Assembly (NCBI GenBank): GCA_963761775.1
Contig: CAVXIF010000011.1
Location: 496,001-560,000 of the forward strand
DNA length: 64,000 nucleotides
Direction: 5' to 3'
From: Parerythrobacter_A sp963761775
GTDB taxonomy: Bacteria; Pseudomonadota; Alphaproteobacteria; Sphingomonadales; Sphingomonadaceae
The stretch's first letter is position 1, and the number at the start of each line of letters is the position of its first letter. The notes beneath the pieces are model-generated. The model was not told the origin of the DNA and did no database searches. It worked only from the letters and a program-made list of their open reading frames with translations. The position numbers and the translations under genes are program-made. Below, piece by piece: positions 36,520 through 46,059 of the stretch.

Positions 36520-39183
36520 ATGCAACTCGTAATCGTAGAATCGCCGGCCAAGGCGAAGACCATCGAAAAATATCTCGGCAAGGACTTCAAGGTTCTCGCC
36601 TCCTACGGCCATGTCCGCGACTTCCCGAAGAAGGATGACGCGGTCCAGCCGGATAACGATTTCGCGATGACCTGGCAGGTCTATCAGGACAAGCGCAACA
36701 AGGAGCAGGTCAAGGCCATAGTCGATGCCTCTAAGAAAGCGGACCGGCTGGTGCTGGCGACCGACCCCGACCGCGAGGGCGAAGCGATCAGCTGGCACGT
36801 TCAGGAGCTGCTCAAGAAACGGAAGGCGCTGCCGACCAAGGTGGACCGCGTCACCTTCAACGCCATCACCAAGACCGCCGTGACCGAGGCGATGGGCAAG
36901 CCGCGCGGCCTCGATATGGATCTGGTCGACGCCTATCTCGGCCGCCGCGCGCTGGACCGGTTGTTCGGCTTCACGCTTAGTCCCGTGCTGTGGCGCAAGC
37001 TGCCCGGCGCGAAATCGGCGGGGCGGGTGCAGTCGGTTGCGCTGCGGCTGATCGTGGACCGCGAGCGCGAGATCGAGGCGTTCCGTGCGGACGAATACTG
37101 GTCCATCGTCGCCAAGCTGGAGCAGGACGGCACGGAATTCGATGCGCGGCTGGTGCGCTTTGCGGGCGACAAGCTCGACAAGCTGACACTGGGCGAAGAA
37201 GGTGCGGCGATGGCGGCGAAAGCGGCGGTCGAGGGCGGGCGCTTCACCGTCGCCTCGGTCGAGACCAAGCCGTTCAAGCGCAACCCGTCGCCGCCGTTCA
37301 CCACCAGCACGCTGCAACAGGAGGCCGCGCGCAAGTTGGGCTATTCCGCCAGCCACACCATGCGGTGCGCGCAGTCGCTGTATGAGGCGGGCGACATCAC
37401 CTATATGCGGACCGACGGCGTGCAGATGGACGGCAGTGCCATCGCCGCCTGTCGCAAGGCGATCGAAAGCCGCTACGACACCAAATACCGCCCCGAAAAA
37501 CCGCGCCATTATGCGACCAAGGCCAAGAACGCGCAGGAAGCGCACGAGGCGATCCGCCCGACCAGCTTCATGAAAGACCGCGCCGGTTCGGGCGACGAGG
37601 CGAAGCTTTATGCGCTGATCTACAAGCGCGCGATGGCAAGCCAGATGGCGGCGGCGCAGATGGAGCGCACGACCGTTACGTTGAACGACGCGACCGGTCA
37701 GCACGAGCTGCGCGCCAGCGGCCAAGTGGTGAAATTCCCCGGCTACCTCGCCGTGTATCAGGAGGGCTTCGACGACAAGGCGGACGACGAGGACGGCATG
37801 CTGCCGGTCATCGCCAAGGGCGATAGCCCGGCGAAAAAAGCAGTCGAAGCGAACCAGCACTTCACCCAGCCGCCGCCGCGCTTTTCGGAAGCCTCGTTGG
37901 TCAAGCGGATGGAGGAGCTGGGCATCGGGCGCCCCTCCACCTATGCCTCCACCATCCAGACCGTGCGTGATCGCGACTATGTGCGGATGGAGAAAAACCG
38001 TTTCTTTGCAGAAGAATCGGGGCGGTTGCTGACAGCGTTTCTGGAACGCTTCTTTGCCACTTATGTCGCCTACGACTTCACCGCCGGGATGGAGGACGAG
38101 CTGGATGTCGTCTCCGACGGGCGGGAGGAATACAAGGTTCTGCTCGCCAAGTTCTGGAAGGACTTCAAGCCCAAGGCGGACGAGGTGATGGACAAGATGC
38201 CGTCCGAAGTCACCGAAGTGCTGGACGGCTACCTGTCGGACTATCTTTTCCCGCCGCGCGCCGACGGCAAGGACGCGCGCTTCTGTCCGCTGTGCGACAA
38301 GGAAGGGCGCGAGGGCGGCAAGCTATCGTTGCGCGGTGGCAAGTTCGGCGCGTTCATCGCGTGCGCGAATTACCCCGAATGCAAGTTCACCCGCCGCTTC
38401 GCCCAGCCCGGCGGCGAAGGCGACGACGCGGTCGAGGATGCGGTGATGGGCATCCACCCCGAAACCGGTCTCGAGATCGAGCGCAAGTCGGGTCGCTTTG
38501 GCCCCTATGTCCAGATGGGCGCGGGCAAGGATGCAAAGCGCGCCAGCATCCCGAAAGACCTCGACGACTTCGATCTGGAGTGGGCGATCAAGCTGCTCGA
38601 CTTGCCACGCATTGTCGGTGCGCATCCCGAGAGCGGAAAGGAAATCGAAGCAGCCATAGGCCGTTACGGGCCTTACCTCAGACATGATGGCAAGTATGCG
38701 AAGCTGACCACCACCCGTGATGTGTTCGAGACCGGCATGAATGCGGCGGTGACACTGCTGGCCGAAGCCGCCAATCGCAAAGGCGGTGCGCGGGCGAAGG
38801 CGGAACCGATCAAGACCTTCAACGAGCACCCCACGAGCGGCGGCGTAATGCGCGTGCTGCCAGGGCGTTATGGCCCCTACGTCACCGATGGCACCACCAA
38901 TGCGACGATACCGAAAGACATGAAGCCGGAGGATGTGACTGAGGCGCAGGCCATCGAGCTGATCGACGCCCGCGCCGCAAAGGGCCCAGCCAAGAAAAAA
39001 CGCAAGAAAGCCGCACCGAAGAAGAAGGCGGCGGCGAAGAAGCCCGCCGCGAAGAAAAAAGCTCCGGCAAAGAAGAAGAGGCAAGACTGCGAAAGGCCAA
39101 ATAACCACCGTCATTGCGAGCGCAGCGAAGCAATCCAGAGTAACCGAGTGCTGCTCCGGATCGCCGCGCTACGCTCGCGATGA
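36520..39183 (+). CDS. topA: DNA topoisomerase I (3' end probably frameshifted)
   Basis: Type IA topoisomerase that relaxes negative supercoils. The Toprim domain LVIVESPAKAKTIEKYLG, the acidic TDPDREGEAISWH, and the catalytic tyrosine in EAGDITYMRTDG are present. Zinc-binding repeats follow (FCPLCDKEGR with ACANYPECKF), and a lysine/alanine-rich tail ends the protein. The open frame runs to 39183, but its last about 27 codons translate a dispersed repeat (CERSEAIQ). A TAA at 39102-39104 in another frame, just after the lysine tail, is more likely the true end, implying one-base error(s) near 39080-39094. Confidence 0.95.
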   Translation: MQLVIVESPAKAKTIEKYLGKDFKVLASYGHVRDFPKKDDAVQPDNDFAMTWQVYQDKRNKEQVKAIVDASKKADRLVLATDPDREGEAISWHVQELLKKRKALPTKVDRVTFNAITKTAVTEAMGKPRGLDMDLVDAYLGRRALDRLFGFTLSPVLWRKLPGAKSAGRVQSVALRLIVDREREIEAFRADEYWSIVAKLEQDGTEFDARLVRFAGDKLDKLTLGEEGAAMAAKAAVEGGRFTVASVETKPFKRNPSPPFTTSTLQQEAARKLGYSASHTMRCAQSLYEAGDITYMRTDGVQMDGSAIAACRKAIESRYDTKYRPEKPRHYATKAKNAQEAHEAIRPTSFMKDRAGSGDEAKLYALIYKRAMASQMAAAQMERTTVTLNDATGQHELRASGQVVKFPGYLAVYQEGFDDKADDEDGMLPVIAKGDSPAKKAVEANQHFTQPPPRFSEASLVKRMEELGIGRPSTYASTIQTVRDRDYVRMEKNRFFAEESGRLLTAFLERFFATYVAYDFTAGMEDELDVVSDGREEYKVLLAKFWKDFKPKADEVMDKMPSEVTEVLDGYLSDYLFPPRADGKDARFCPLCDKEGREGGKLSLRGGKFGAFIACANYPECKFTRRFAQPGGEGDDAVEDAVMGIHPETGLEIERKSGRFGPYVQMGAGKDAKRASIPKDLDDFDLEWAIKLLDLPRIVGAHPESGKEIEAAIGRYGPYLRHDGKYAKLTTTRDVFETGMNAAVTLLAEAANRKGGARAKAEPIKTFNEHPTSGGVMRVLPGRYGPYVTDGTTNATIPKDMKPEDVTEAQAIELIDARAAKGPAKKKRKKAAPKKKAAAKKPAAKKKAPAKKKRQDCERPNNHRHCERSEAIQSNRVLLRIAALRSR

Positions 39184-39184
39184 C
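39109..39184. repeat. REP-like palindrome, second family, at topA 3' end
   Basis: Left arm CGTCATTGCGAGCGCAGCGA plus AGCAATCCAGAG (39109-39140). Inverted right arm, CTCCGGATCGCCGCGCTACG plus CTCGCGATGACG (39153-39184). A half copy of the same family is at 50381-50409. Such palindromes are usually intergenic, which argues that topA ends before it. Confidence 0.8.
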
Positions 39185-39204
39185 GAACAACGAAAGTCGT
39201 GAAA

Positions 39205-39387
39205 ATGGCAAAAGATCGCTTCGAACGTCACAAGCAGCCTTGGAAAGCGGACGAGGCAGGCCAACTCCGCACCCTCGCCGCCAAGGGCCAAGGCCTGCGC
39301 CAGATCGCCAAAGCCCTGAACCGCAGCGAGGAATCGACCAAAGATTTCGCGAAGAAAAACGCAATCAATATCGCGAAGAAACGTTAA
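39205..39387 (+). CDS. Small basic HTH-like protein
   Basis: 60 residues: MAKDRFERHKQPWKADEAGQ and so on, rich in lysine. The middle LRTLAAKGQGLRQIAKALNRSEESTKD has the spacing of a helix-turn-helix and resembles the N-terminal DNA-binding segment of GcrA-type proteins. The rest of GcrA is absent. The function is unknown; a DNA-binding role is inferred. A GTG two codons upstream is an alternative start. It ends three bases before the convergent era gene. Confidence 0.65.
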   Translation: MAKDRFERHKQPWKADEAGQLRTLAAKGQGLRQIAKALNRSEESTKDFAKKNAINIAKKR

Positions 39388-39390
39388 CCC

Positions 39391-40305
39391 TCACCACTCC
39401 AACCCGATTTCCTCGAACAGCTCCTTGTCCTCGCTCCACCCTTCGTCGACCTTCACGTGCAGGAACAGGTGGACTTTCACACCCAGTAATTCCGCCAGTT
39501 CCGCGCGGGCTGCCTCGCCGATGGCCTTGATGCGGCTGCCGCCTTTGCCAAGGACGATGGGTTTCTGGCTGTCGCGCGCGATCACGATTTGCTGGCGGAT
39601 TTCCACGCTGCCGTCCTTGCGCTTCTCGTAGCTTTCGGGGCGCACCGCGCTGGCGTAGGGCAGTTCCTCGTGCAGCTGCGCGTAAAGCTGTTCGCGGGTG
39701 ATTTCGGTGGCGAGCAAGCGTTCGCTGGCGTCGCTGACCTGGTCGGCCGGATAGTGCCACGGCCCCGCCGGCATCATCGCCGCCAGCGCGTCTTTCATTT
39801 CGGGCACGCCGTCGCCCGTCAGCGCGGAAACGAAGAATATCTCGGCGAAATCGGCCGCTTCGCCCAGCTCCTGCGCCAGCGCGAGCAGCGGCTCCTTTAC
39901 CGCCTTGTCCACCTTGTTCAGCACCAGCACCTTGCGTTCGGGCCGCTTTGCCAGCGCTTCGACCAGCGGTAGCAATTCGTGGCGCCGCTGCTTGATCGGA
40001 TCGACCAGCAACACCACCGCATCCGCCGCCTCCGCCCCGTCCCACGCGGCGCTGACCATCGCGCGGTCCAGCTTGCGGCGCGGGGCGAAGATGCCGGGCG
40101 TATCGACCAGGATCATCTGCGTGTTCGCGTCGGCAGTATCGTGCAGCGCAATCCCCAGCATCCGCGCGCGCGTGGTCTGCGCCTTGGCGGAGGTGATGGC
40201 GACTTTCTGTCCGACAAGCTGGTTTACCAGCGTCGATTTGCCCGCGTTGGGTGCGCCGAGGACGGCGATGACGCCGCAGCGGGTCTGGTCGGGGGTATCG
40301 GTCAT
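39391..40305 (-). CDS. era: GTPase Era
   Basis: Ribosome-assembly GTPase that binds the 3' end of 16S rRNA. Walker A GAPNAGKST, switch II VDTPGIF, G4 LNKVDK and G5 SALTGDG precede the KH domain (QKPIVLGKGGSRIKAIGEAAR). 304 aa. It lies in the standard lepB-rnc-era order on one strand, 28 bases after rnc. Confidence 0.97.
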   Translation of the reverse strand: MTDTPDQTRCGVIAVLGAPNAGKSTLVNQLVGQKVAITSAKAQTTRARMLGIALHDTADANTQMILVDTPGIFAPRRKLDRAMVSAAWDGAEAADAVVLLVDPIKQRRHELLPLVEALAKRPERKVLVLNKVDKAVKEPLLALAQELGEAADFAEIFFVSALTGDGVPEMKDALAAMMPAGPWHYPADQVSDASERLLATEITREQLYAQLHEELPYASAVRPESYEKRKDGSVEIRQQIVIARDSQKPIVLGKGGSRIKAIGEAARAELAELLGVKVHLFLHVKVDEGWSEDKELFEEIGLEW

Positions 40306-40333
40306 GTCGAGAGAATCATCCTGAAAGGCGGTG

Positions 40334-40981
40334 TCAGCCGAACCGCGCCATGAAAGCCTTGGCGGCTGCGGTTTCGGCGTCCCGCTTGCTGCCGGCGGTG
40401 GCCTGCGCCTTGCCGACGCGATGGACCGAAACCTCCACCGTAAAACGCGCGCGGTGGTCGGGGCCTGCGCGGTCGGTCACGGTATATTCCGGCGTGCGAT
40501 GGCGGTTGCCTGCTGCCCATTCCTGTAGCGCGCTCTTAGGATGCCTGCGCTCGGTGCCGGAACTGTCCAGCGCATCTGCCCACAGCGCCAGCACACTGTC
40601 GCGCGCGGCTTCGTAGCCCTGTTCGAGGAAGCAGGCGCCCAACAGCGCCTCCATTACATCGCCCAGCACATTATCGCTGTCCGCCGCGCCGTCGTCGCGC
40701 GCCTGCTTGCCGAGCAGGACATGGTCACTGACGTCGATGGCGCGTGCCGCTTGGGCACAAGCGGTCTTGCTGACCAGCGCGTTCAGCCGCAGGGCGAGCT
40801 GTCCCTCGGTGCCGCGCTCGGCGGTGTGCAGATGCTCCGCAATGGCGAGGCCCAGCACCCGGTCGCCGAGAAATTCCAGCCGCTGGTAATCGCGCGGCTG
40901 ACCGGTGCTGCCATGCGTCAGCGCCTCCTGCCACAAGGTGCGATCGTTTACCGTGAAGCCGTGCGATTCCAGCCAGCCCAC
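40334..40981 (-). CDS. rnc: Ribonuclease III
   Basis: Cuts double-stranded RNA in rRNA processing and regulation. The nuclease signature is RLEFLGDRVLGL, and the second acidic site is GDVMEALLGACFLEQG. A dsRNA-binding domain follows (PKSALQEWAAGN, RFTVEVSV, GSKRDAETAAAKAFM). 215 aa. GTG 40981 is the only good start between the lepB stop and the homology. Codons upstream to the lepB stop also read sensibly (AGWIDDT), so an unusual start cannot be excluded. Confidence 0.93.
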   Translation of the reverse strand: MGWLESHGFTVNDRTLWQEALTHGSTGQPRDYQRLEFLGDRVLGLAIAEHLHTAERGTEGQLALRLNALVSKTACAQAARAIDVSDHVLLGKQARDDGAADSDNVLGDVMEALLGACFLEQGYEAARDSVLALWADALDSSGTERRHPKSALQEWAAGNRHRTPEYTVTDRAGPDHRARFTVEVSVHRVGKAQATAGSKRDAETAAAKAFMARFG

Positions 40982-41002
40982 GGTATCGTCTATCCAGCCC
41001 GC

Positions 41003-41794
41003 TCAAAGTCCGGTGCCGATCCGGTCGCCGCGCAGGGCGGTGAACCAGGTCCACGGCAACAGCCATTCCGCGCTGCCATCGGTGGACCACATCAGCACGG
41101 TCGCGCGGCCGACCAGCAGATCCTGGTCGACAAGGCCGACCCCGCCGGTGGACTGGGCGGCGAAGCGGCTGTCCTGCGAATTGTCGCGGTTGTCGCCCAT
41201 GACGAACATTGCGCCTTCGGGCACCGTGACTTGCGCGTAATCGTCGGCGAAGGCAGGGCCGAAATCCAGCACATCATAGGTGCGTCCGCCGGGTAGTGTT
41301 TCGCGGAACCGGGCATAGCGACACGCCGGGCCGTCCGGCGTCACGATACGTTCGGCCATGACGTGGCACTGGGTGTTGGGCGAAAGCGGCACAATGAAAT
41401 CGTCGATGCGCTCTTTCGGCACGACTTCGCCATTCAGGGTCAGCACGCCGCCGGACATCGAGACGGTATCGCCGGGCAGGGCGATGACGCGCTTGATGTA
41501 ATCCACCCCGTCCACCGGATGCTTGAAGATCGCCACGTCGCCGCGTTCGGGCGCGCTGGCAAGGAGACGGTCCGGATCGAGCGAAACGCCGAAGGGGAGC
41601 GAATTGCGCGAAAAGCCATACGGCCATTTCGCCGCCAGCAGATAATCGCCGTTCATCAGGCGGGGCAGCATGCTTTCGGACGGGATGTTGAAGGGCGAGA
41701 AGATGAAACTGCGAAACACCAGCACGATCAGCGCCAGTTTCAGCAGGAAGACGACGAAGCTGTCTTCTTTCTTGGCGGGTTTGGTGTTGCTCAT
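41003..41794 (-). CDS. lepB: Signal peptidase I
   Basis: Inner-membrane protease that removes Sec and Tat signal peptides. One N-terminal helix (about residues 12-30). The catalytic dyad is Ser41 in NIPSESMLP and Lys101 in DYIKRVIALPGD. Box E GDNRDNSQDSR is intact. 263 aa; the ATG at 41794 has AAGGGG upstream. First gene of lepB-rnc-era. Confidence 0.96.
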   Translation of the reverse strand: MSNTKPAKKEDSFVVFLLKLALIVLVFRSFIFSPFNIPSESMLPRLMNGDYLLAAKWPYGFSRNSLPFGVSLDPDRLLASAPERGDVAIFKHPVDGVDYIKRVIALPGDTVSMSGGVLTLNGEVVPKERIDDFIVPLSPNTQCHVMAERIVTPDGPACRYARFRETLPGGRTYDVLDFGPAFADDYAQVTVPEGAMFVMGDNRDNSQDSRFAAQSTGGVGLVDQDLLVGRATVLMWSTDGSAEWLLPWTWFTALRGDRIGTGL

Positions 41795-41880
41795 CGTACG
41801 GACCCCTTGCAGGCACGCGCGAGCGGGCAGAATTCGATTGCGGCGGGGGTCGGGGACTTTGCAAGCATTGCGCGGCCTCC

Positions 41881-41896
41881 TACCGTCCGGACGGTA
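41881..41896. promoter_or_regulatory. 16-bp perfect palindrome upstream of pgi
   Basis: TACCGTCCGGACGGTA is fully self-complementary, and TTTT follows. It lies in the 123-bp region between the divergent lepB and pgi starts, 22 bases before the pgi ATG. It looks like an operator for a dimeric repressor (TetR/LacI-size half-sites). It could also form a short hairpin in the pgi leader. The regulator is unknown. Confidence 0.45.
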
Positions 41897-41917
41897 TTTT
41901 GGGAAAAGGATTTTTGC

Positions 41918-43474
41918 ATGACCGATGGCGCAGCGATTTGGGCCGAACTGGCGGAACTCCCGGTGCGGACGCTTGCAGACCTGTTCGATGCCGACCCGGA
42001 TCGCGTGGCGAAGCTGACCGGAACGCTGGCGCTGCCCGATGTCGGCGATATCGCGGAAAGCGGTGGCGTCATCCGGTTCGACTGGTCGAAAACGCATTTG
42101 GACGATACGCTGCTGGACCGGTTCGAGGCATTGGCAGGCGCGATGGATTTTGCGGTAAAGCGGGCGGCACTGTTCGCGGGCGAGGTGGTCAATCCCACCG
42201 AGGGACGCGCCGCGACGCACACTGCCATGCGCGGGTCCGGCAACGCGGCGGCGGTGGAGGAGGGTAGCGCGCTGCTGGAGCGGATGGCGCTGCTGGTCGG
42301 GGCGCTGCACGATGGCGTGCTGGGGCCGGTCAAGCACCTCATTCATATCGGCATTGGCGGCAGCGCGCTGGGTCCGGCGATGGCGGTCGACGCGCTCACC
42401 CGCGATGGCGCGAAGGTGGATGTGCATGTGGTGTCGAACATCGACGGGCTGGCGCTGGAAGCCGCATTCGCAGCCTGCGACCCGGCGACCACGATGGTGG
42501 CGGTCGCTTCAAAGACCTTCACCACCATCGAGACGATGACAAATGCCGACAGCGCGCTGAAATGGCTGGGCGACAATGGCGTGGACGATCCGGGCGGGCG
42601 CGTGGTTGCGCTGACCGCGTCGCCGGATAAGGCGGTGAAATGGGGCGTCGACGAAACACGCATTCTGCCGTTTCCGGAAACGGTGGGCGGGCGCTATTCG
42701 TTGTGGTCCAGCATCGGCTTTCCGGTCGCGATGGCGGTGGGGATGGACGATTTCCGCGACATGCTGGCCGGAGCGCGCGCGATGGACGCGCATTTCGAGA
42801 ACGAAGACGGGCGCGACAACCTGCCCCTGCGCGCCGCATTTGCGGACCAGTATTACACCCGCCTGCGCGGGTGCCAGACGCGGGCGGTGTTCGCCTATGA
42901 CGAGCGGCTGTCGTTATTGCCCGACTATCTCCAGCAGCTGGAAATGGAGAGCAATGGCAAGCGGGTGGGCGCGACGGGCGAACCCGTTGCGGCACCGACT
43001 GCGCCAGTAACATGGGGCGGGGTGGGCACCGATGCGCAGCATGCGGTGTTCCAGCTACTGCATCAGGGCACGCACCTGGTCCCGGTCGATTTCATCGCCA
43101 GTATCGCACCCGGCGACATGCTGGACCCGGCGCATCACCGCATCCTGCTGACGAATTGCTTTGCGCAAGGCGCGGCATTGATGGCGGGGGGCAATATGTC
43201 TGCCGATGGCCGCGACCCGGCACGCGCGTTCCCCGGCGACAGGCCGAGCGCGACGATACTGGCGGACGATCTGGATGCAGCGGCATTGGGCGCGCTGATC
43301 GCGTTTTACGAACACCGCACCTTCGCGAATGCGGTGCTCATGGGGATCAATCCGTTCGACCAGTTCGGGGTGGAGCTTGGCAAGAAGATGGCGAACGATA
43401 TCGACAGCGGGACGGCAGAATTCGATGCCAGCACGATGGCGTTGCTGGCTGCGGCGGGTTTGGGTGCCGACTGA
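41918..43474 (+). CDS. pgi: Glucose-6-phosphate isomerase
   Basis: Interconverts glucose-6-phosphate and fructose-6-phosphate. 518 aa. Motifs: HIGIGGSALGP, SKTFTTIETMTNA, GGRYSLWSSIGFPVA, the signature YLQQLEMESNGKRV, WGGVGTDAQHAVFQLLHQGT, and the C-terminal NPFDQFGVELGKKMA. The ATG follows a run of Ts and the 41881 palindrome. Full length. Confidence 0.97.
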   Translation: MTDGAAIWAELAELPVRTLADLFDADPDRVAKLTGTLALPDVGDIAESGGVIRFDWSKTHLDDTLLDRFEALAGAMDFAVKRAALFAGEVVNPTEGRAATHTAMRGSGNAAAVEEGSALLERMALLVGALHDGVLGPVKHLIHIGIGGSALGPAMAVDALTRDGAKVDVHVVSNIDGLALEAAFAACDPATTMVAVASKTFTTIETMTNADSALKWLGDNGVDDPGGRVVALTASPDKAVKWGVDETRILPFPETVGGRYSLWSSIGFPVAMAVGMDDFRDMLAGARAMDAHFENEDGRDNLPLRAAFADQYYTRLRGCQTRAVFAYDERLSLLPDYLQQLEMESNGKRVGATGEPVAAPTAPVTWGGVGTDAQHAVFQLLHQGTHLVPVDFIASIAPGDMLDPAHHRILLTNCFAQGAALMAGGNMSADGRDPARAFPGDRPSATILADDLDAAALGALIAFYEHRTFANAVLMGINPFDQFGVELGKKMANDIDSGTAEFDASTMALLAAAGLGAD

Positions 43475-43490
43475 CGCCCGGAGCTGACGG

Positions 43491-43963
<473 letters not shown>

Positions 43964-43976
<13 letters not shown>

Positions 43977-44248
43977 GGTGAAACCTCCCCTGTTCGCATG
44001 GCGGTCGGGTCGGCCACATCGTTTGCCGCGCCACCGATGGCATCGGCGGGCGTCATGCGAATGTGGAGGTATGGTACCCAGACATCGCCGAAATCCGCCT
44101 TTTGATACCATACGTCGAGCACATCGTAGGACGCCCAGAACCCGTCCGGTTCGCGCAAGCGGATACCTTCGCCGATACGCGGAACCGCGGCGAAGCGCAG
44201 GCGGTCCTGCGTCTGCCGGTTTTCGTTCTGGATCTCGACTTCGATCAC
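43964..44248 (-). CDS. Conserved-looking hypothetical protein
   Basis: About 94 residues: IEVEIQNENRQTQDRLRFAA and so on, then VPRIGEGIRLREPDGFWASYDVLDVWYQKADFGDVWVPYLHIRM. Alternating hydrophobic residues suggest a small beta-barrel. No family recognised. The GTG at 44248 has AGGA ten bases upstream; another GTG is at 44287. It overlaps the response regulator gene, so the two are probably co-translated. Confidence 0.6.
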
Positions 44249-44521
44249 GCGCGCGATGTCCTGTGGCTTTACGGTGCGGGAAAACACTTACCTGCCAAAC
44301 CTTGCGGAATTCCTATCATGCCCGTGCACCTTGACTTTGTGCGGCGCAGCATCCACATGGATGGCATCGAAACGCCTCGCAGCGTGAACCGGCGACATTG
44401 TTCGCCACGGCAGCGTTTCGGTTAATTTCTACCAATCTCCCTATTCACGCGGGTGGTTATTTCCCCCGCGCCGCGCGCCCCAATCGGGCTGCGCGCCGCA
44501 TATTTTGCGAGACGCAAACAC

Positions 44522-45919
44522 ATGACTTCCAATACGAAATCCGCAACGACGTTCGATGAACTCGGTCTGTCGCAACCTGTCCTCCAGGCGCTTGACCTGA
44601 AGGGCTACACCGAACCCACCCCGATCCAGGCGCAGGCAATTCCCCCCGTCCTCGAAGGGCGCGACCTGCTCGGCATTGCGCAGACCGGCACCGGCAAGAC
44701 CGCTGCCTTTATGCTGCCCAGCATCGACAATTTGCGCACCGCGGACAATCAGACGCCGTTCAAGTCCTGCCGCATGCTGGTGCTCGCCCCGACGCGCGAA
44801 CTGGCCGGGCAGATCGCCGAATCCGCCAAGGATTACGGCGCGCTTGCCGGCTTGAAAGTACAGTCCATCGTCGGCGGCACGTCCGTGGGCAAGGACCGCA
44901 ACAAGCTGCATCGCGGCTGCGACATACTGGTCGCCACGCCGGGCCGCCTGCTCGACCTGATCGACCAGCGCGCGTTCAACCTCGGCGGTGTCGAAATCCT
45001 GGTGCTGGACGAGGCCGACCAGATGCTCGATCTCGGCTTCATCCACGCCCTGCGCAAGATCAACGACCTGGTCCCGGCGGAACGCCAGACGCTGTTCTTC
45101 AGCGCGACCATGCCCAAGGCTATCCAGGAACTGGTCGGCAAATATTGCCGCAATCCGATCAAGGTGTCCGTCACCCCCGCCGCCAGCACGGCGGAGCGGG
45201 TCGAGCAGTACCTGCTGATGGTGCAGCAGGACGAGAAGCAGACGCTGCTCGAAATGATCTTGCAGGGCCGCTACGACGTGCCCGCCAAGATCGAGCGCGT
45301 GCTGGTCTTCACCCGCACCAAGCATGGCGCGGATCGCGTGGTGAAGAAACTGTCGCAGGCTGGCATCCCGGCCAATGCGATCCACGGCAACAAGAGCCAG
45401 CCGCAGCGTGTGCGCGCTCTGGCCGAGTTCAAGTCCGCCAAGGTCAAGGTGCTGGTAGCAACCGACGTGGCCGCGCGCGGGATCGACATTCCGGGCGTCA
45501 GCCACGTCATCAATTTCGAGCTGCCCAACGTGCCCGAGCAATATGTCCACCGCATCGGCCGCACCGCGCGTGCCGGAGCGGACGGTGTGGCGATCGCGTT
45601 CTGCGCCGAGGACGAACGCGCCTACCTCAAGGACATCACCCGCAACACCGACGCGGAGTTCGAGCGGCTGCCGTTGCCCGATAATTTCCGCGCGGTCGTG
45701 GATGGCGTCGGTCCGACCAAGCCCGCACCCAAACAGCAGGGCGGACGTGGCCAGCGCGTCAACCCCAAACCCAAGGGCGCGGGCGGGCCGAACCGCAAGC
45801 ATTCCACCCGCGCCGGACGGCCGAACCGTGGCGGTAGCAGTCAAGGCGGGGGCGGTGGTGGCCAAAGTGGCGGTCAGGGCAGGCGTCGTTCCGGCGGCGG
45901 GCGCAACCGCGAAGACTAG
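44522..45919 (+). CDS. rhlE: DEAD-box RNA helicase, RhlE-like
   Basis: ATP-dependent RNA helicase for ribosome assembly or RNA turnover. 465 aa. Q motif FDELGLSQPVLQALDLKGYTEPTPIQ, Walker A AQTGTGKT, PTRELAGQ, DEAD in LVLDEADQMLD, SATMP, the RGIDIPGV region and HRIGRTARAG. The C-terminal about 70 residues are low-complexity, rich in G, R, Q and N, as in RNA-binding tails. A strong terminator follows at 45947. Confidence 0.93.
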   Translation: MTSNTKSATTFDELGLSQPVLQALDLKGYTEPTPIQAQAIPPVLEGRDLLGIAQTGTGKTAAFMLPSIDNLRTADNQTPFKSCRMLVLAPTRELAGQIAESAKDYGALAGLKVQSIVGGTSVGKDRNKLHRGCDILVATPGRLLDLIDQRAFNLGGVEILVLDEADQMLDLGFIHALRKINDLVPAERQTLFFSATMPKAIQELVGKYCRNPIKVSVTPAASTAERVEQYLLMVQQDEKQTLLEMILQGRYDVPAKIERVLVFTRTKHGADRVVKKLSQAGIPANAIHGNKSQPQRVRALAEFKSAKVKVLVATDVAARGIDIPGVSHVINFELPNVPEQYVHRIGRTARAGADGVAIAFCAEDERAYLKDITRNTDAEFERLPLPDNFRAVVDGVGPTKPAPKQQGGRGQRVNPKPKGAGGPNRKHSTRAGRPNRGGSSQGGGGGGQSGGQGRRRSGGGRNRED

Positions 45920-45946
45920 TTCGCAACCCGATACCGTGAAGCTACG

Positions 45947-45983
45947 GAGGCGCGCGAGGGACACCCCCTCGCGCGCCTCTTTG
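45947..45983 (+). terminator. Rho-independent terminator after the DEAD-box helicase
   Basis: GAGGCGCGCGAGGG (45947-45960) pairs fully with CCCTCGCGCGCCTC (45966-45979) over a 5-base loop, then TTTG. A 14-bp GC stem with a short U tract, 28 bases after the helicase stop. Confidence 0.85.
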
Positions 45984-46059
45984 CGTATGCGGTTGGCAAC
46001 GCCACCGCCACCGACCATATCGCTTGCATCACGACACCCCGCACGCGAAGGGCCGCTTC

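Noticed and set aside
36415..37860. Long open frame (481 codons) on the minus strand opposite topA
   Set aside because: It is antisense to well-conserved topA motifs; long shadow frames are expected in GC-rich DNA, and the translation has no family features.
41003..41020. rnc beginning inside or fused to lepB
   Set aside because: The lepB stop is in frame with the region before rnc; GTG 40981 gives a normal ribonuclease III.
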